Below are positions 47,741 to 58,732 of a stretch of DNA of 64,000 nucleotides, one piece after another. The stretch is from Leucogyrophana mollusca (lineage: Eukaryota > Basidiomycota > Agaricomycetes > Boletales). Numbering within the stretch: position 1 is the first letter of the stretch; every line of letters begins with the position of its first letter. Under the pieces are notes generated by a model. It was not told the DNA's origin. It saw only the letters and a list, made by a program, of their open reading frames with translations, and made no database searches. The translations under genes and the position numbers were made by a program. The stretch is from positions 163,399-227,398 of the forward strand of contig MU266343.1 of NCBI GenBank assembly GCA_021014945.1. The letters run 5' to 3'.

Positions 47741-48139
47741 ATGCCGCCCTTCTACGAAATCGCTGTCGCCCGTTTTGGACAACCATCCTCGAGTTCCAAA
47801 TGGGTAATCGCGGTCGTATTCACACCTTCGTCAGGCCATTCGATGCTCTATCAAATAAGCGGCTTGCCGGGAAACTACAGTCTCGAGGCACCGCAATCAG
47901 TAACGCTCAAAGAGGGGGAGAATGGGTACTGGGGCAAGGTCCCAGTAGGTCGGGTAGATCAAGAGCGCCTGCATCGTTTCAGCGCCACACTTGCGAACAT
48001 CCCCATCGTTCGGGGCGACAGCTCATGGAGTTGTCAAAACTGGGTCATGGATGCCATTGCAGCATTGAGAGCAGACGATCATTACATTGTCGACCACGCT
48101 ACTCAGTCGTGGATTAGCGAGCGACTAGCACAGCTTTGA
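47741..48139 (+). CDS. Small uncharacterised fungal protein (132 residues)
   Basis: A single-exon frame starting MPPFYEIAVARFGQPSSSSK and WVIAVVFTPSSGHSMLYQ, with a core GYWGKVPVGRVDQERLHRF and the segment DSSWSCQNWVMDAIAALRAD, ending SERLAQL. No signal peptide or membrane segment. The layout (a W-[AV]-[IL]-V strand, then a C-Q-N-W-V helix) resembles short fungal-specific proteins of unknown function; I suspect the DUF6914-like group, from memory only. The Cys in SWSCQNW followed by nearby His/Asp could suggest a papain-like NlpC fold, but this is speculation. Confidence 0.7.
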   Translation: MPPFYEIAVARFGQPSSSSKWVIAVVFTPSSGHSMLYQISGLPGNYSLEAPQSVTLKEGENGYWGKVPVGRVDQERLHRFSATLANIPIVRGDSSWSCQNWVMDAIAALRADDHYIVDHATQSWISERLAQL

Positions 48140-49068
48140 GTGGGAGGCGGCGGGGGGTTAGGGCCAGTGGAGGCGCGTCAAAAATTCGGCTGCTGCTTGG
48201 GGGTCGTTTGGCAACATGTACTGATTCGTCAGCTTCTGGAGTTGGCTGTGGTATAGAGGGCGATGTCACCTGGACACTTTTGGGACTATGCTTAGGATTT
48301 TGCACCATGTAATACGATATATTCATTTTGACTCGTAGAGCTTAGCACGTAGATAGACCGAGCAGGGGCGCGAAATCGCCAACCAGTGCGCACTGCACAA
48401 TGATTCCGCATGGCATCCCTCCAACAGAGGTGTATTTAAATGATATATACCCACTCAAGTACTTAGTTCTCCACGAATGTCGGATCACCAGGAGTTGACG
48501 TGTCACATTACAATCTTATCTTCAGCGCCAAACAGCCAATTGACGTTGGGACTGTCATTATCGATGACTCACCCGAGCACGAATTGCTGATAGCCTCGAA
48601 AGTACATAGTCTTGATGGTCGCGATGTCGTGAACGGGTCGCCCCGTGTCAGGCAAAACGCCAAACAGATAGGACTCAAGGAAAAGCCCGAGCGCGCACAC
48701 ACACATGTAGGCTTTCCGCATCGGAAAACCACACCACCATTATGTACGCGCCGTGAGTCCGCCAGAGCCAAAGATGGCAGACAGGGAACTCCCAGCGATA
48801 ATGGAAATCAAGCACGCATGAGAAGATCCGTCGAGCGAACAGGGGAGGAGCCGGAGATGAAAGGTCCGTACGAAAGTCCGACGTGGAGCAGTGGATCAAA
48901 CGTACAGATCAGAAGGAAAACGTGCAGGTCTGGCCTGGAGATCGTTCAGTAGCGAGCAGGCATAATTTGAACATACTAGATACATGCGTCCAAACCTCGC
49001 GTGTGATTGAGCGCTTCCGCTGCCTTTCATATTCATACAGGAACCACAAACAGCAATCGGCGCTACTG
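48140..49068. other. Convergent intergenic stretch, 0.9 kb
   Basis: It lies between the small plus-strand gene and the end of the KPWE-protein gene. A plus-strand frame at 48500-48952 opens at a GTG and has no domain. I see no credible gene. Confidence 0.5.
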
Positions 49069-49742
49069 TTATTGAATAGTTTCCCAAGGCTTCTTTCTCG
49101 CCGGCGCGGTGGACTGGCTTGGGGGGGCCGTCTTAATAACTTGTCAGAACACTAAAGTGCTCTGATCATGAGACCAACTTACGTTGAGCGATTCCGGTAT
49201 AAATCTGTTGTTTGGGATATCACCGGTTCTACCCTGTTCTATGAGGGTTTTCAGCTCAGCGAAAGTCATTACGGGGGTTTCGACCTCTTGATAAGTTATT
49301 GATAATTCTCCCGATCCAGGGACGGCATCGTTGATACCCAAGGCTTGCTGATAGGTGTCCACATCCTCCAAAGTTAAGTTCTGTTCGAAAGTGCTGTGGT
49401 AAATTGGCAATAAGTCACCACATATCGTCCGTGACAAAACAGCCCACCGGTTGAAGTAAAAAACTTTAGCTCGACGGACAAGCTCAGTTATTTCAGCATC
49501 AGATTTCCCCCTCAGAACGTCGGGGGTAAGGATGCCCGCGAGACCTTGCTTACCCAAATTAACTGAGATGAGGGATAAGATGAGAACGAGATGAATGGAT
49601 AACACACCTTATAGCACTCATCCGAGGAGAAACTATAACTAAAAAAGCGCCGCAGCACACTGTCGCTCGTAATGCCTGAGCCAAGGTGGGAAGGCTCGGG
49701 CACTTGGGACATCGACATGTCACCGTGCGGGTCGAGCGACAT
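49069..49742 (-). CDS. KPWE-motif protein, candidate peroxin PEX39
   Basis: The protein starts MSLDPHGDMSMSQVPEPSHL. After a first intron that yields DECYKVNLGKQGLAGIL it has TPDVLRGKSDAEITELVRRA, a segment VMTFAELKTLIEQGRTGDIP with NNRFIPESLN, and, across a last intron, TAPPSQSTAPARKKPWETIQ and stop at 49069. A 'TF.EL..LI..G....IPNN..IPE.LN' block followed by a basic KKPWE tail is the pattern of a small conserved eukaryotic family recently described as PEX39, which helps Pex7 carry PTS2 proteins to peroxisomes. A 60-base in-frame segment (GTTTTG...AACAG) may be an additional intron. The length, about 170-190 residues, is longer than yeast and human members because of the N-terminus. The role is inferred from the motif alone. 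Confidence 0.72.
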
Positions 49743-50107
49743 AAAATGGTTTGTTCAATAAATGGTCTGTCCGAAAGCTCCTTCTCGAGGAGTTCCAGTT
49801 GCCGTGACAGGCTTCAAAGTGCCGCAATAGACCCAGCTGCAGCTGTCAAGAACTTAACCGTCGAGAGTCAAGTTATTCACTGTAATTCAGCCGCTGTCCA
49901 GGTTGGCTCAAGCTTGAGAACTACGATATCCAGATCACGTTAGCTGACCCAAAAATGGATTATTACAGTAAATCTCCAGCTAATTAACTAAAGTCTTCCT
50001 CGAGTCCACCACCAGTCTTGGTCACCTTCAGCGCTCACGACCTTTGGTCTACGCACTTGACTGAGAATTCACCGCGTGGGAGGCGTCTTGCATACAGACT
50101 GTGAACC

Positions 50108-51781
50108 ATGTCGACAGGTATCAGCAAGATAGCCGCGGAAAGGAACCACCGAACTCTATTGGAGCTCTCCATGAAACCAGGAAACGGCAAGAATTCATTT
50201 GTACGGTACAGGTGCTGATCTGAACCAGACGGACACAGATATTTGCGCGGACTGCAAGTCTCGTACACCTCGATGGGCTTCTTACAGCTTGGGAATATTC
50301 ATCTGGTACGTCACTTTGACGCCCTTGATACCACCCAGCTATCTATGGAGATTGAGAGTCCACGATAGTGTCCACTGCGCAAGCGTTCATCGAAAACTCG
50401 GTACTCATATCAGTAAAGTGTGCGTTCCCGCGGGTTTTCTGCGTCGAAAATTCTGCCCTTGACACCCTAGCTCCAGGAAGAGCGTGACCCTCGACCAGTG
50501 GTCCAAGGAACAAGTCGAAGTTGGCCCCGTTCCTCATGTTGATGAGAAGCACTATTGATGGCTTGAGCCCTCTCTTATCCCCTAAAAAGGTAATGAAGCA
50601 GAACGGAAATGTCAAGTCCAACTTGTACTACAACCCTGACGAAGTTCGTCACCCTCCACCCACAAACATGGTCGATTCGGAGCGAGACAGCGAGCTCGAG
50701 AAGTTCATTCGAGGTAGCATGCACCAATCTCTGCGCGTTAACGGAACTAACGGACGTCCTCTTAGGAAAGTATGAATTTAAACGGTTCGTTGATCGGTCC
50801 GCATCCCGCCTCGCTCCGCCCGTGAGGTCATCTTCAAGCAATGTTTCTTTTCGTCCACGCTCGACGCCAATTCCCGAGGATGCTTCTACTCAAGGCCAGC
50901 CACCGCCACCTCCAGAAAAGCCCACTCCAAGTACTCTGGGGCGTGGAAGTTTGTATCCGTCAAGAAGCATTCCTTCGAACTTGGCGCAGTCCGGGAGTTC
51001 GAGTAGATCTGTATCACAGCCAGTACCTCCACCCACAGGCGCCCAACTCTCACAGACTCCCCTCGCAAAACCCCCCGGTCAAGTCTGGGACGACCTTGTG
51101 TCCCTGCAGACGGCTTCTCAGAGTTCGTCTCTCCCCCTTCAATATCAACCACAGACCGTTGTCCCCTCGCTCTCCACACAGCCACTCTCTGTACCCCAGT
51201 CCCAACCATCTATCAGCATCCCAGCAAACCCTTATGCCAACCCAGCGATCACTCCGGGCTCCAGCTTCCCGAACACGGGCCAGATGAGCAGCCCGATGAC
51301 AATATCACCTGTGACGGGAGTGGGCTTCGGGTCTGGGATGCCTATTGGTGCCCCCATGCCGGGTGCCGGTAACCCTTACCAGCATCAGTTCTCCTCAGCA
51401 TCAATGCCGAATGCAAGCTTCCAGCCATCCCAATCGCTCAACGCGTTCCCTTCGTCGCCAGGCGGGATGCCTTTCGGTGGTATGGGAATGATGGCTACAG
51501 GGACGCCTCAATTCACACAGCAACCTCAATTTCAACCTTCTCTCCCGTCACCCATAGCACAGGGGAGCCCGTACTTCCAACCACAGCCTCTTCAACAGTA
51601 CTCGCAATCACCACAAATACCTCAACAACAATTTTCGCACTCACCCCAAATTCCACCGCAGCAGTATTCACCACAGCCATCATTTACACCTCAGACGCCC
51701 TATGTCGCACAGCAGCAACAAATGTACGCTCCCAATCAGTACGGCACTTGGCAGCAGCAGGGCCAGCAAGGTCGCTTCTAA
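50108..51781 (+). CDS. ArfGAP zinc-finger protein (Age2/SMAP-like)
   Basis: It stimulates GTP hydrolysis by Arf GTPases in Golgi/endosome vesicle traffic. MSTGISKIAAERNHRTLLEL and SMKPGN join to DICADCKSRTPRWASYSLGI, then FICVHCASVHRKLGTHISKV. The CxxC...CxxC zinc finger and its arginine (the R in HRKLG, the catalytic finger) are all visible. Next are LDQWSKEQVE, NGNVKSNLYYNPDEVRHPPP and GKYEFKRFVDRSAS, the remainder of the domain. The rest is a Pro/Ser/Gln-rich tail with tandem SPQIP..Q units (QQFSHSPQIPPQQYSPQPSF) and ends WQQQGQQGRF. The first intron (50187-50238) uses a GC donor, required to form PGNDICADC. It is head to head with the KPWE gene, 365 bases apart. Confidence 0.92.
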
Positions 51782-52129
51782 GCCAAATGGACTGTTACTG
51801 AGTATCGGAACCACTGGAAAGGACCTATGCCATCGGAATTATTGTATCTATAGTTTGGACTACAAGGATTTATTTGTTTCAGGTTACATGGATTGCTCCA
51901 TCGTGTGACTGTCAAATTTTGCAAAGGGCTTTCGAGCATAGGAGCGAAGCCGGTTTTGTGTATCTATATCACTGTAAAGTGGCACCGCACGTCCAATGAG
52001 GGTCGTACCTATCGACAGGAATCATCTAAGTAGGTAGCTTTAGGTATTCGATCCGGTATAGAGTGATCAGTAAAACATATTGTGCAACAGATATCGATAG
52101 CAAAGCAGACGCGTGACTCCACCTCCTAC
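51782..52129. other. Convergent intergenic stretch
   Basis: About 350 bases of 3' sequence for the ArfGAP (+) and the SNF2 gene (-). No coding exon seen. Confidence 0.6.
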
Positions 52130-55100
52130 TTACTCTTCCTCGTCATCATCATGGCCGCCATGCCTAAACAGCGCCAACAGGTCGTCCATGCCAAGCTTCA
52201 TGTTCTTCAGCTTGTCACCGCTCAACGCTGCCGCGGCTAATGCACGCTTCTTCTCTTGCAGCTATGAGGTGACAGTGAGCAGAAGATCTCAAGTGGAGTC
52301 AGCGCGGAAATTTACATCAAGGATCCGTTCTTCGACGGTCTTTTCAATAGTTAACTTGAAGATGTTGACATCGCGAGTCTGACCGAAACGGTGGGCTCTG
52401 TCAAAAGCCTGGTCCTGCGAATGGACAATGTTCAGGTCGCGTATGAGCTGCGGATGATGCGAAAGGGGTGACGCACCTCAAGCGCTGGGTTCCACCACAT
52501 GTCAACGAGAATCACATTGTTACATGCAGTCAAATTCAGGCCTGATAGTGAAGATTAGGTGGGAGTTAGGGGGGAGTGTAACCTCACGGGGCGCAAAATC
52601 ACACCTGTACTACCCGCTTTGAACGAGATAAGGATACACCTCGTGCTCTTGCTAGTGCGAATCTTTTCAAGACTAGCCTCACGCTTGTCCTTCGTCATGG
52701 ATCCGTCATCTGTTGCAGGCACCATCACCATCACCGTGAACTCCGACATCGCAATCACAGGAAATGGTAAACTTACAGCGAACGTACTTGACCCCCTCAG
52801 CAGATAAGAACGGTTCGATGAGGTCCAACATGCTCGTGAATTGTGAAAATATGATCGTCTTCTCCGTGCCGTCGGACCTTTCGTCGATGTCTTGCAGTAG
52901 CTCCATTATCTTCCGAATCTTAGCAGAATCAGGCGGGAGGTCTTTTGCACCCGCAGCGAGCGACTTGCGTCGGGCTTTGGCCGCAAGGATGGCGCAGTCC
53001 TTGCAGTGATTTTCGGAATCTTCGTCGGTGTTGTATGAGTTGAGGCTGCCAAGGAGACAGTTTTAGCTGGCGCAAGGGCAGGTAGTCAGAGATTTGGCGT
53101 ACTCGGTTTGACACACTTGACATTTCCTCCCAGACACGCCCATCTGCCCGAACAAAGCCGCCAGCTCGTCTGCGTCCTCGTCTGCGTCGTCATTCTTCGC
53201 GGGACGTGACTCAGCAGCCACACTATCAATCCTGTAATCCTTCGATATGAGTGATGGGTGATTGCACGCTGCATTTCATCCTTGTCAAGGTGAACATAGA
53301 CGTCATTGTGAATATCGGACGAACCTTGTCTCAGGCGCAAGAGCAGAAGCAGGACGTGTGTGTAGTGTTTTCCAGCCTCGTTCGAGTTTACGAGCTTGTC
53401 GAGCTCGTTTGACATCCTCCCCTCTAGAGCACTGTAGAACGCCTGTTCGTCCTTGTCAAACTCGCATTGGACAATCTTAACGATGCGCTCTGGGAGCTGG
53501 AGAATCGGCTTGCCGTTGAGAACGTGGTCTTTCCTGCGGCGTAGCATGATCGATTTGAGGACAACCTAATAAAAATGTGAGCTGGGTCCGGGCTCGGGAG
53601 GTATGATGCATTGTCACCTGGAGGCGTTTCATGGCACGAACAGAGCGCCCGCTCTTTACGGGTTTGCTGATCTGCTCATTGAAGGTCTGCCAGTCATTGA
53701 GAGGTCGAATTCGGAGGAATTTGATTAACGAGTAGAGTTCATCGACCGTATTTTGCCTGTGGTAAGGGAAGGTCGGTCAATTTTGGTAGGATTGTCAGAA
53801 TGTTGTCTTACATCGGTGTGCCCGTGAGGCACCATCTATATTTCCCTTCGAGCTCACAGCACGCAATGGATGCTTTAGTGCTCTTGTTCTTTATGTTATG
53901 TGCCTCGTCTACCCGCAGTGAACTTGACGTCAAGACGATAATCAAAGTCTACCCACCAAGCACAATTCGGAACCACTTCACACGAAAGAGCGCATCTTTT
54001 GCCTTGGTCCTGCTCGTTGCCTTCTTTTTAGACAGGCTTCGCGCAAAGGCACTGTCATCGTCAGAGTCATCGAGGAAATCCTCATCCGAGTTCTTAGCAG
54101 AGGCTTTCTTCGCTTTTGATTTTGATTTTGACTCGTCTCTGGCTTCCGGGGCATATGCACCGTATTCAGACGATACAATGGAATAAGAGGTCACGACTAC
54201 GTGGGCTCGCATCAGCTGTGTCGGATCTATGTGCAACTATGGTTGAGAGCTAGAAGGGTGGATTGGGGAAGCCTCTCACCTGTGGTACGACCTGGGCCAT
54301 GATGCTCCACGACACGTACATTGGTAGCCATTTTCTGGATCTCCGATGCCCATTGGCTCACAAGACTCACAGGACAGACTACACTGCCGCAGTCACGATG
54401 CTTAGTTGCGAGGTTCGCGAAGGAGTGGAAGTTACTCACAGGGTACTACCAGCCCATCCATCGGCCTTGTCAGACTTTCGTGGTTTACCCTCGACGATGC
54501 GTGTCAGGGTCTGGATGGTTTTACCAAGACTATAAGGTGAAGGGGTTGAGACGGGGACTGGTGGTGACTAGTGCTGAAGAGCATACCCCATATCGTCGGC
54601 GAGGATGCCACCCGTCTTTTTGCCAGTCTCACGTTCACGCATCCAGGCCCTACCAAGAACTTGATGGGGCAGCAGGGTGATACCATCCCTAAATCCATCC
54701 ACCACCGCCTGGGTCATGTCGATCTCAACGTCGTCCACTTCGCTAGTTGTGCCTTCCACCAAGTCACGAAGAGCCTTTTCAGCTTCAGCTGCGGATGTCT
54801 TGGGATCATACAAAGCCCGGTCATCTGGCTCGTCAAACGTTTCCCATAAGGGGTTTGATGGGACGGGCTTGGATACTGGAATGTCCCTATTGGATGGTAT
54901 ATGGATCGGGACGCCGGCAGCATGCTTGGGCGGGGCCTTGAGGGAAGCTTTCTGGAGAGTGGCAGCTGTGAAGTTATCTGGACGCGACGTAAGGGGAGGA
55001 GAGAGAGGTTTGGTGACCTGCGGTGGGCGGCCGGGTCTTTGAGATAAGAATGGAGTCAGCCTTTTCTAGGGACAACGGCGAGGCTGCACAACTATTACGT

Positions 55101-55417
55101 ACGGAGGATTTTCATCCTCCTCGTCCGAAGAGATGACAATTGGACGTGCCCTTGGTTTGCCGGTCGGCGGCATAGCTACTGAGGACGTCGTCGATGATGA
55201 TATTGACTTGTAATGCGCGTAAGACCATTTGTTTCGGGTGTATGCAAGTCGCTGACTTACTATTACACTGGAAGATCCACTAGATTGACTGGCCTTTCCC
55301 CCTTTATAATACTCTGGATACATGCTCGGGTCCTCTATAAGTCTTCGCCGTCTGCAGAGTTTATAAGCTTGGAGACCCCGACTAGTTTTTGGTTATATTG
55401 ACTCACATGCTTTCCAT
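52130..55417 (-). CDS. SNF2-family DNA-dependent ATPase (Rad5/16-Uls1-like)
   Basis: A nuclear chromatin/DNA-repair translocase. The first exon MES joins to [20 protein letters not shown], then a disordered N-terminus with [16 protein letters not shown] (a possible SUMO-interacting motif). Helicase motifs: [25 protein letters not shown] joined to [11 protein letters not shown] (motif I), [47 protein letters not shown] (motif II), [20 protein letters not shown] and [20 protein letters not shown]. Then come the C-lobe [38 protein letters not shown] and [20 protein letters not shown]. It ends GGHDDDEE. A Lys/Ser/Asp-rich insertion ([18 protein letters not shown]) sits between motifs Ia and II. 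Where Rad5/Uls1 carry a RING, this protein has only CQVCQTDLNSYN with HCKDC, a four-cysteine zinc-like motif. Closest role: Rrp1/Rrp2/Uls1 type, not certain. Confidence 0.9.
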
Positions 55418-55850
55418 GGCTGGAGTTTGAGAGTGATGAGCTGACTGTACGCGGTTGAGGTCTGAGTTCTGGGAGTCGCTGCCACGCCCCGCACGCGTTC
55501 TAATGAACAGTCACGTGATATGACTATTAGCGATTGCACGTTGATTGCACGGGTGATACAATCCGATACAATGGGTGACGAGTATAAGACTACAAAGAAT
55601 ATTATTGGGCAATCTACATCATGGTATATAAACACTTTCAAAAGAAACGGGGATCTTGCTGGGCGGCCGGGATTTAAAGTAGAAAAGAAGGCGGATGTCG
55701 TCAAATGACGTGAGCTGGTAGTAAAGCATCGATATTGAAGTTTCATCTGCTAGGTGTACGCGTTAGCGGCTTAGCCTTAGTCCCGACAGTTCCTCAGTCG
55801 CAAGTCTGTGGCCCAACGCTGAATCGCCTTGGGTGCGATGACGTTTTAAA
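55418..55850. other. Promoter/spacer between SNF2 and kinase genes
   Basis: About 430 bases containing the promoter of the SNF2 gene and the 3' end of the kinase gene. The minus-strand frame 55393-55746 overlaps the true SNF2 start exon in another frame and is not a gene. Confidence 0.55.
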
Positions 55851-57978
55851 CTATTTCTTCTTTACACCGATCGATCCGAAGCCAGGTGGTACAGTCGATT
55901 GGTCGAACGGTTTTATTTCGCTTGGACGAGTGGCCAAGCCGATGGTAGGCGTATCTGCAGCGCCCATATCGATGGTCGGATTAGTACACATAAATGTGGC
56001 GAAAAAGACCTTTATGCGCTCGAATCGACAAGACTTTCGATATTTCGGAGAGGGCTGTGCCTGTCCAGCGCTAACATTCAAAGGCTCCTCGATTGTCGAG
56101 TCCAGGCCCATGCGGTCGCTGGCGGTACGATATGAAAAAGTTGGCAGGGGGTCCGTTAAAGAATCATAAGGCTCCCCAACGAAGAAAGAGAGTTCTTCCC
56201 TAGACTTGAGGGGAACAGACCGCCGAGGCGGACGAGGGAAGATTGAGCCCACGCTTCGGTTGGACAAAGTTGCCCAATCGCTGTAAAAGGTGAATCATTG
56301 CATGCAGACACGAAAAGGGACAAGCGCGGAAACGTGCATCGAGTGAAAGAAAATATGTCCTTTCAGCTGCATAACAGTCAGTCTTTCATTCGGGTCCTTG
56401 GCGAGCATCTATTGCCCTGACAGTCAAAGGAAACAGTCAGGCCAAGCGGATGACATACTCCTCGTAATAGATCCTGGGCTACGCAAGCAACTTTATCGTG
56501 GGGATTAAACCTAAGAGGGTCGTTCATGATGCTTGATGCCAGTTCTTCTTCATCCAACGCATCCCACGGAGCCTATCATGAGCTACTTGAGTGCACAATG
56601 CTCAAAACAAGAGTATAGGCCTACCTTTCCAGTTAGCATGAGGTAAATTATGACGCCCAGTGCCCAAAAATCAATTTCGTAGCTGTACTGTTTCTCGGCA
56701 TAGATTTCTGGCGCAGCATATTGCGGAGTGCCACAGGATCCGGCGGTAATGGAGCATCCCATGGGGCTAGTAACAGTGTCTCGGAGAGCAGCCTGCGCTG
56801 GACATTCACTCCAGCTGTCTGTGTTAAAGACCCTGGCGAGGCCAAAATCTGCGATGACGAGGTTCCCACGAGCGTCGAAAAGTATATTCTCCGGCTTGAG
56901 GTCTCGATGGAGGATACTTTTGGAGTGAAGGGCCTCCAGGCTTTGGATCTGAAAAAGATGGGAAATGGATTCGAGGAGTGTGGAGGCAACACACCAGCTG
57001 AGCCGAATATAGTCGAACTACACCGAGGGGAAAGCGTTCGAGCCTGCGTAATTCTTGGTCTAGATTTCCGTTTTCATGCAGCGCCTGTAAAAAGTGTGAA
57101 CGAGTGCGAAGTTTCGTGCGGCATAAAGAAACTCACGGTTACGAAATAATAGTTCCGTGTATCATGGAAACTAGCCTCCAGTTGCAGAAATCGGGGGTCA
57201 CCGATGACGAGACGGAGGGCGGTCATTTCCTGCTGAAGTGCCTTACCTTCTCCGACGAATGTCTTGTCTTTGACTACGACCTTGAGAGCTAGGAACCTTG
57301 ACGATACAGAATCGTGGACTTTGAAAACAGTGCCACTCGCACCTCCGCCGAGAATACCTAGGAGTTCGAGGGATTCTAAGCCTTCAACAGGTCTGAGGGA
57401 TGGATGTGGCACAGTGGGTGGCTCGACGAGGGCACCCAGCGTTGAGCCGCTGTCTCCGCATCCATCGTTGTTCGAGTGCTTGAGAGGGGAGGGGCGGTTC
57501 ACCTCCTATACGGCGGAAATTATGAGAAGGCACGTGCTGTCGAATGAAGACTCACTTCGCGTTCACGCTGTATCAATGCCAGCGCATGCTTCAGCTGGCT
57601 AATGCACATTTCTGAATTGGGCAACACGGGTTTGTGTAAGACTTGCACCACCTCATGCATGAGGAGTCGTTCTCGTTCGTCCAATAGGTTCAGATATCGA
57701 AGTTTAGCAGATGCTGGGGTGCATAACCCGACATTATCGGTCGAGGAGTCGCTGTCCGACACGCTGCTAATCCTGCTGGACGGTGTGCTGTGGGAGAGAA
57801 ATTCTTGTTTAGCAGTCGTCTTGGAAGCTTTAGAGCCGTGTTGGAAGAGAGAACTGAGAGTCTTCTATTCTCAAAGCGTTCAGCAGCAGCCACTGAGTGT
57901 GGAAACAGTCATACAGACCTGCCGCCAAACACAGCGCCTGAGCTTTTGAAGCTTGATGTTGACAAAAGGTATATGCAT
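55851..57978 (-). CDS. Serine/threonine protein kinase
   Basis: The first exon MHIPFVNIKLQKLRRCVWRQ joins to KTLSSLFQHGSKASKTTAKQ. A Ser-rich segment (SSVSDSDSSTDNVGL) and a helical stretch (LDERERLLMHEVVQVLHKPV) precede the catalytic domain. ELLGILGGGASGTVFKV is the glycine loop, ALKVVVKDKTF holds the ATP lysine, SILHRDLKPENILF is the catalytic loop, and LVIADFGLARVF the DFG. GSCGTPQYAAPEIYAEKQYS is the activation-segment end (APE), and YEIDFWALGVIIYLMLTGK is helix F. The C-lobe continues with LAKDPNERLTVMQLK, and the tail SVGSIFPRPPRRSVPLKSRE ends GFGSIGVKKK. All catalytic residues are present, so it should be active. The spacing and the activation segment resemble AGC-like kinases of basidiomycetes, but I cannot name an orthologue. 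Confidence 0.88.
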
Positions 57979-58732
57979 ACCGAGTCCGAAGGGTTTGATG
58001 CAACTTGGACTGGAGCTGATCAAGCCGGATACTTAACTTAAAAGGAGAGAACGCGAAAGGAATGCGGCTGACAGTTTCGTTACCTGAGTATCAGACTGAG
58101 GACTGTCAGTCGCCGTCCCACTCGCCAATTATGCGGTGGTACCGTGCTCCCAGGGTGCGATAAAAGTATGCGAAGCTGATCGCATTGCCGACTAGTCGCC
58201 TGGGCTCCTCAGGGGATAGCACTAGTTGTAGCGACCCGCTCAGTCCTAAACTACATAATGCGAGGGATTGTTTGTTGTTGTTGAAAGTCAAGGGTGGTGA
58301 TAAACAGTGATAAATAAACGCTTTCGCCATGCATATCCACTGGTTGCGGGCTCGTCCCTACATGAATCTACATGGGAGTAAACGTGACTCATCAGAGCTT
58401 TTAGACATGTATGTCAGGGATGTGTAGACGATGCTGCTAGGAGGCAGTGCGTCATTTACTGACAGACGATAGGCATTCTGTAACTTCTGTTACGGTATCT
58501 TACTCAAAGTAGCCTCATGTGACCACATATTGCAGATCGCTGCGCGCATTTCAGTTACTTGGACTCTGCTGAATTATACGCTCTGTGATGTCCAAATGGG
58601 GTTCTTGTCTGTCGGCCGAAAAGGAAGGAGACTTGACAGATGTATCCCATGGGGACTTCATGTTGCTTATTGCCCAAGGCATCTTGCGTATCTATCACTA
58701 CTAATTACAAGCAACCGATTACTGTCTTCCGT
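57979..58732. other. Intergenic stretch, 0.75 kb
   Basis: Between the kinase start and the CSE1 stop, both minus strand. It should carry the kinase promoter and the CSE1 3' UTR. The plus-strand frames across it and into CSE1 are antisense shadows. Confidence 0.6.

Noticed and set aside
49380..49440. Sequence inside the KPWE gene read as coding (LSRTICGDLLPIYHSTFEQ)
   Set aside because: Treated as possible intron rather than a novel insertion: it is exactly 60 bases, starts GT and ends CAG, and is in frame, so no conclusion about the protein is drawn from it.
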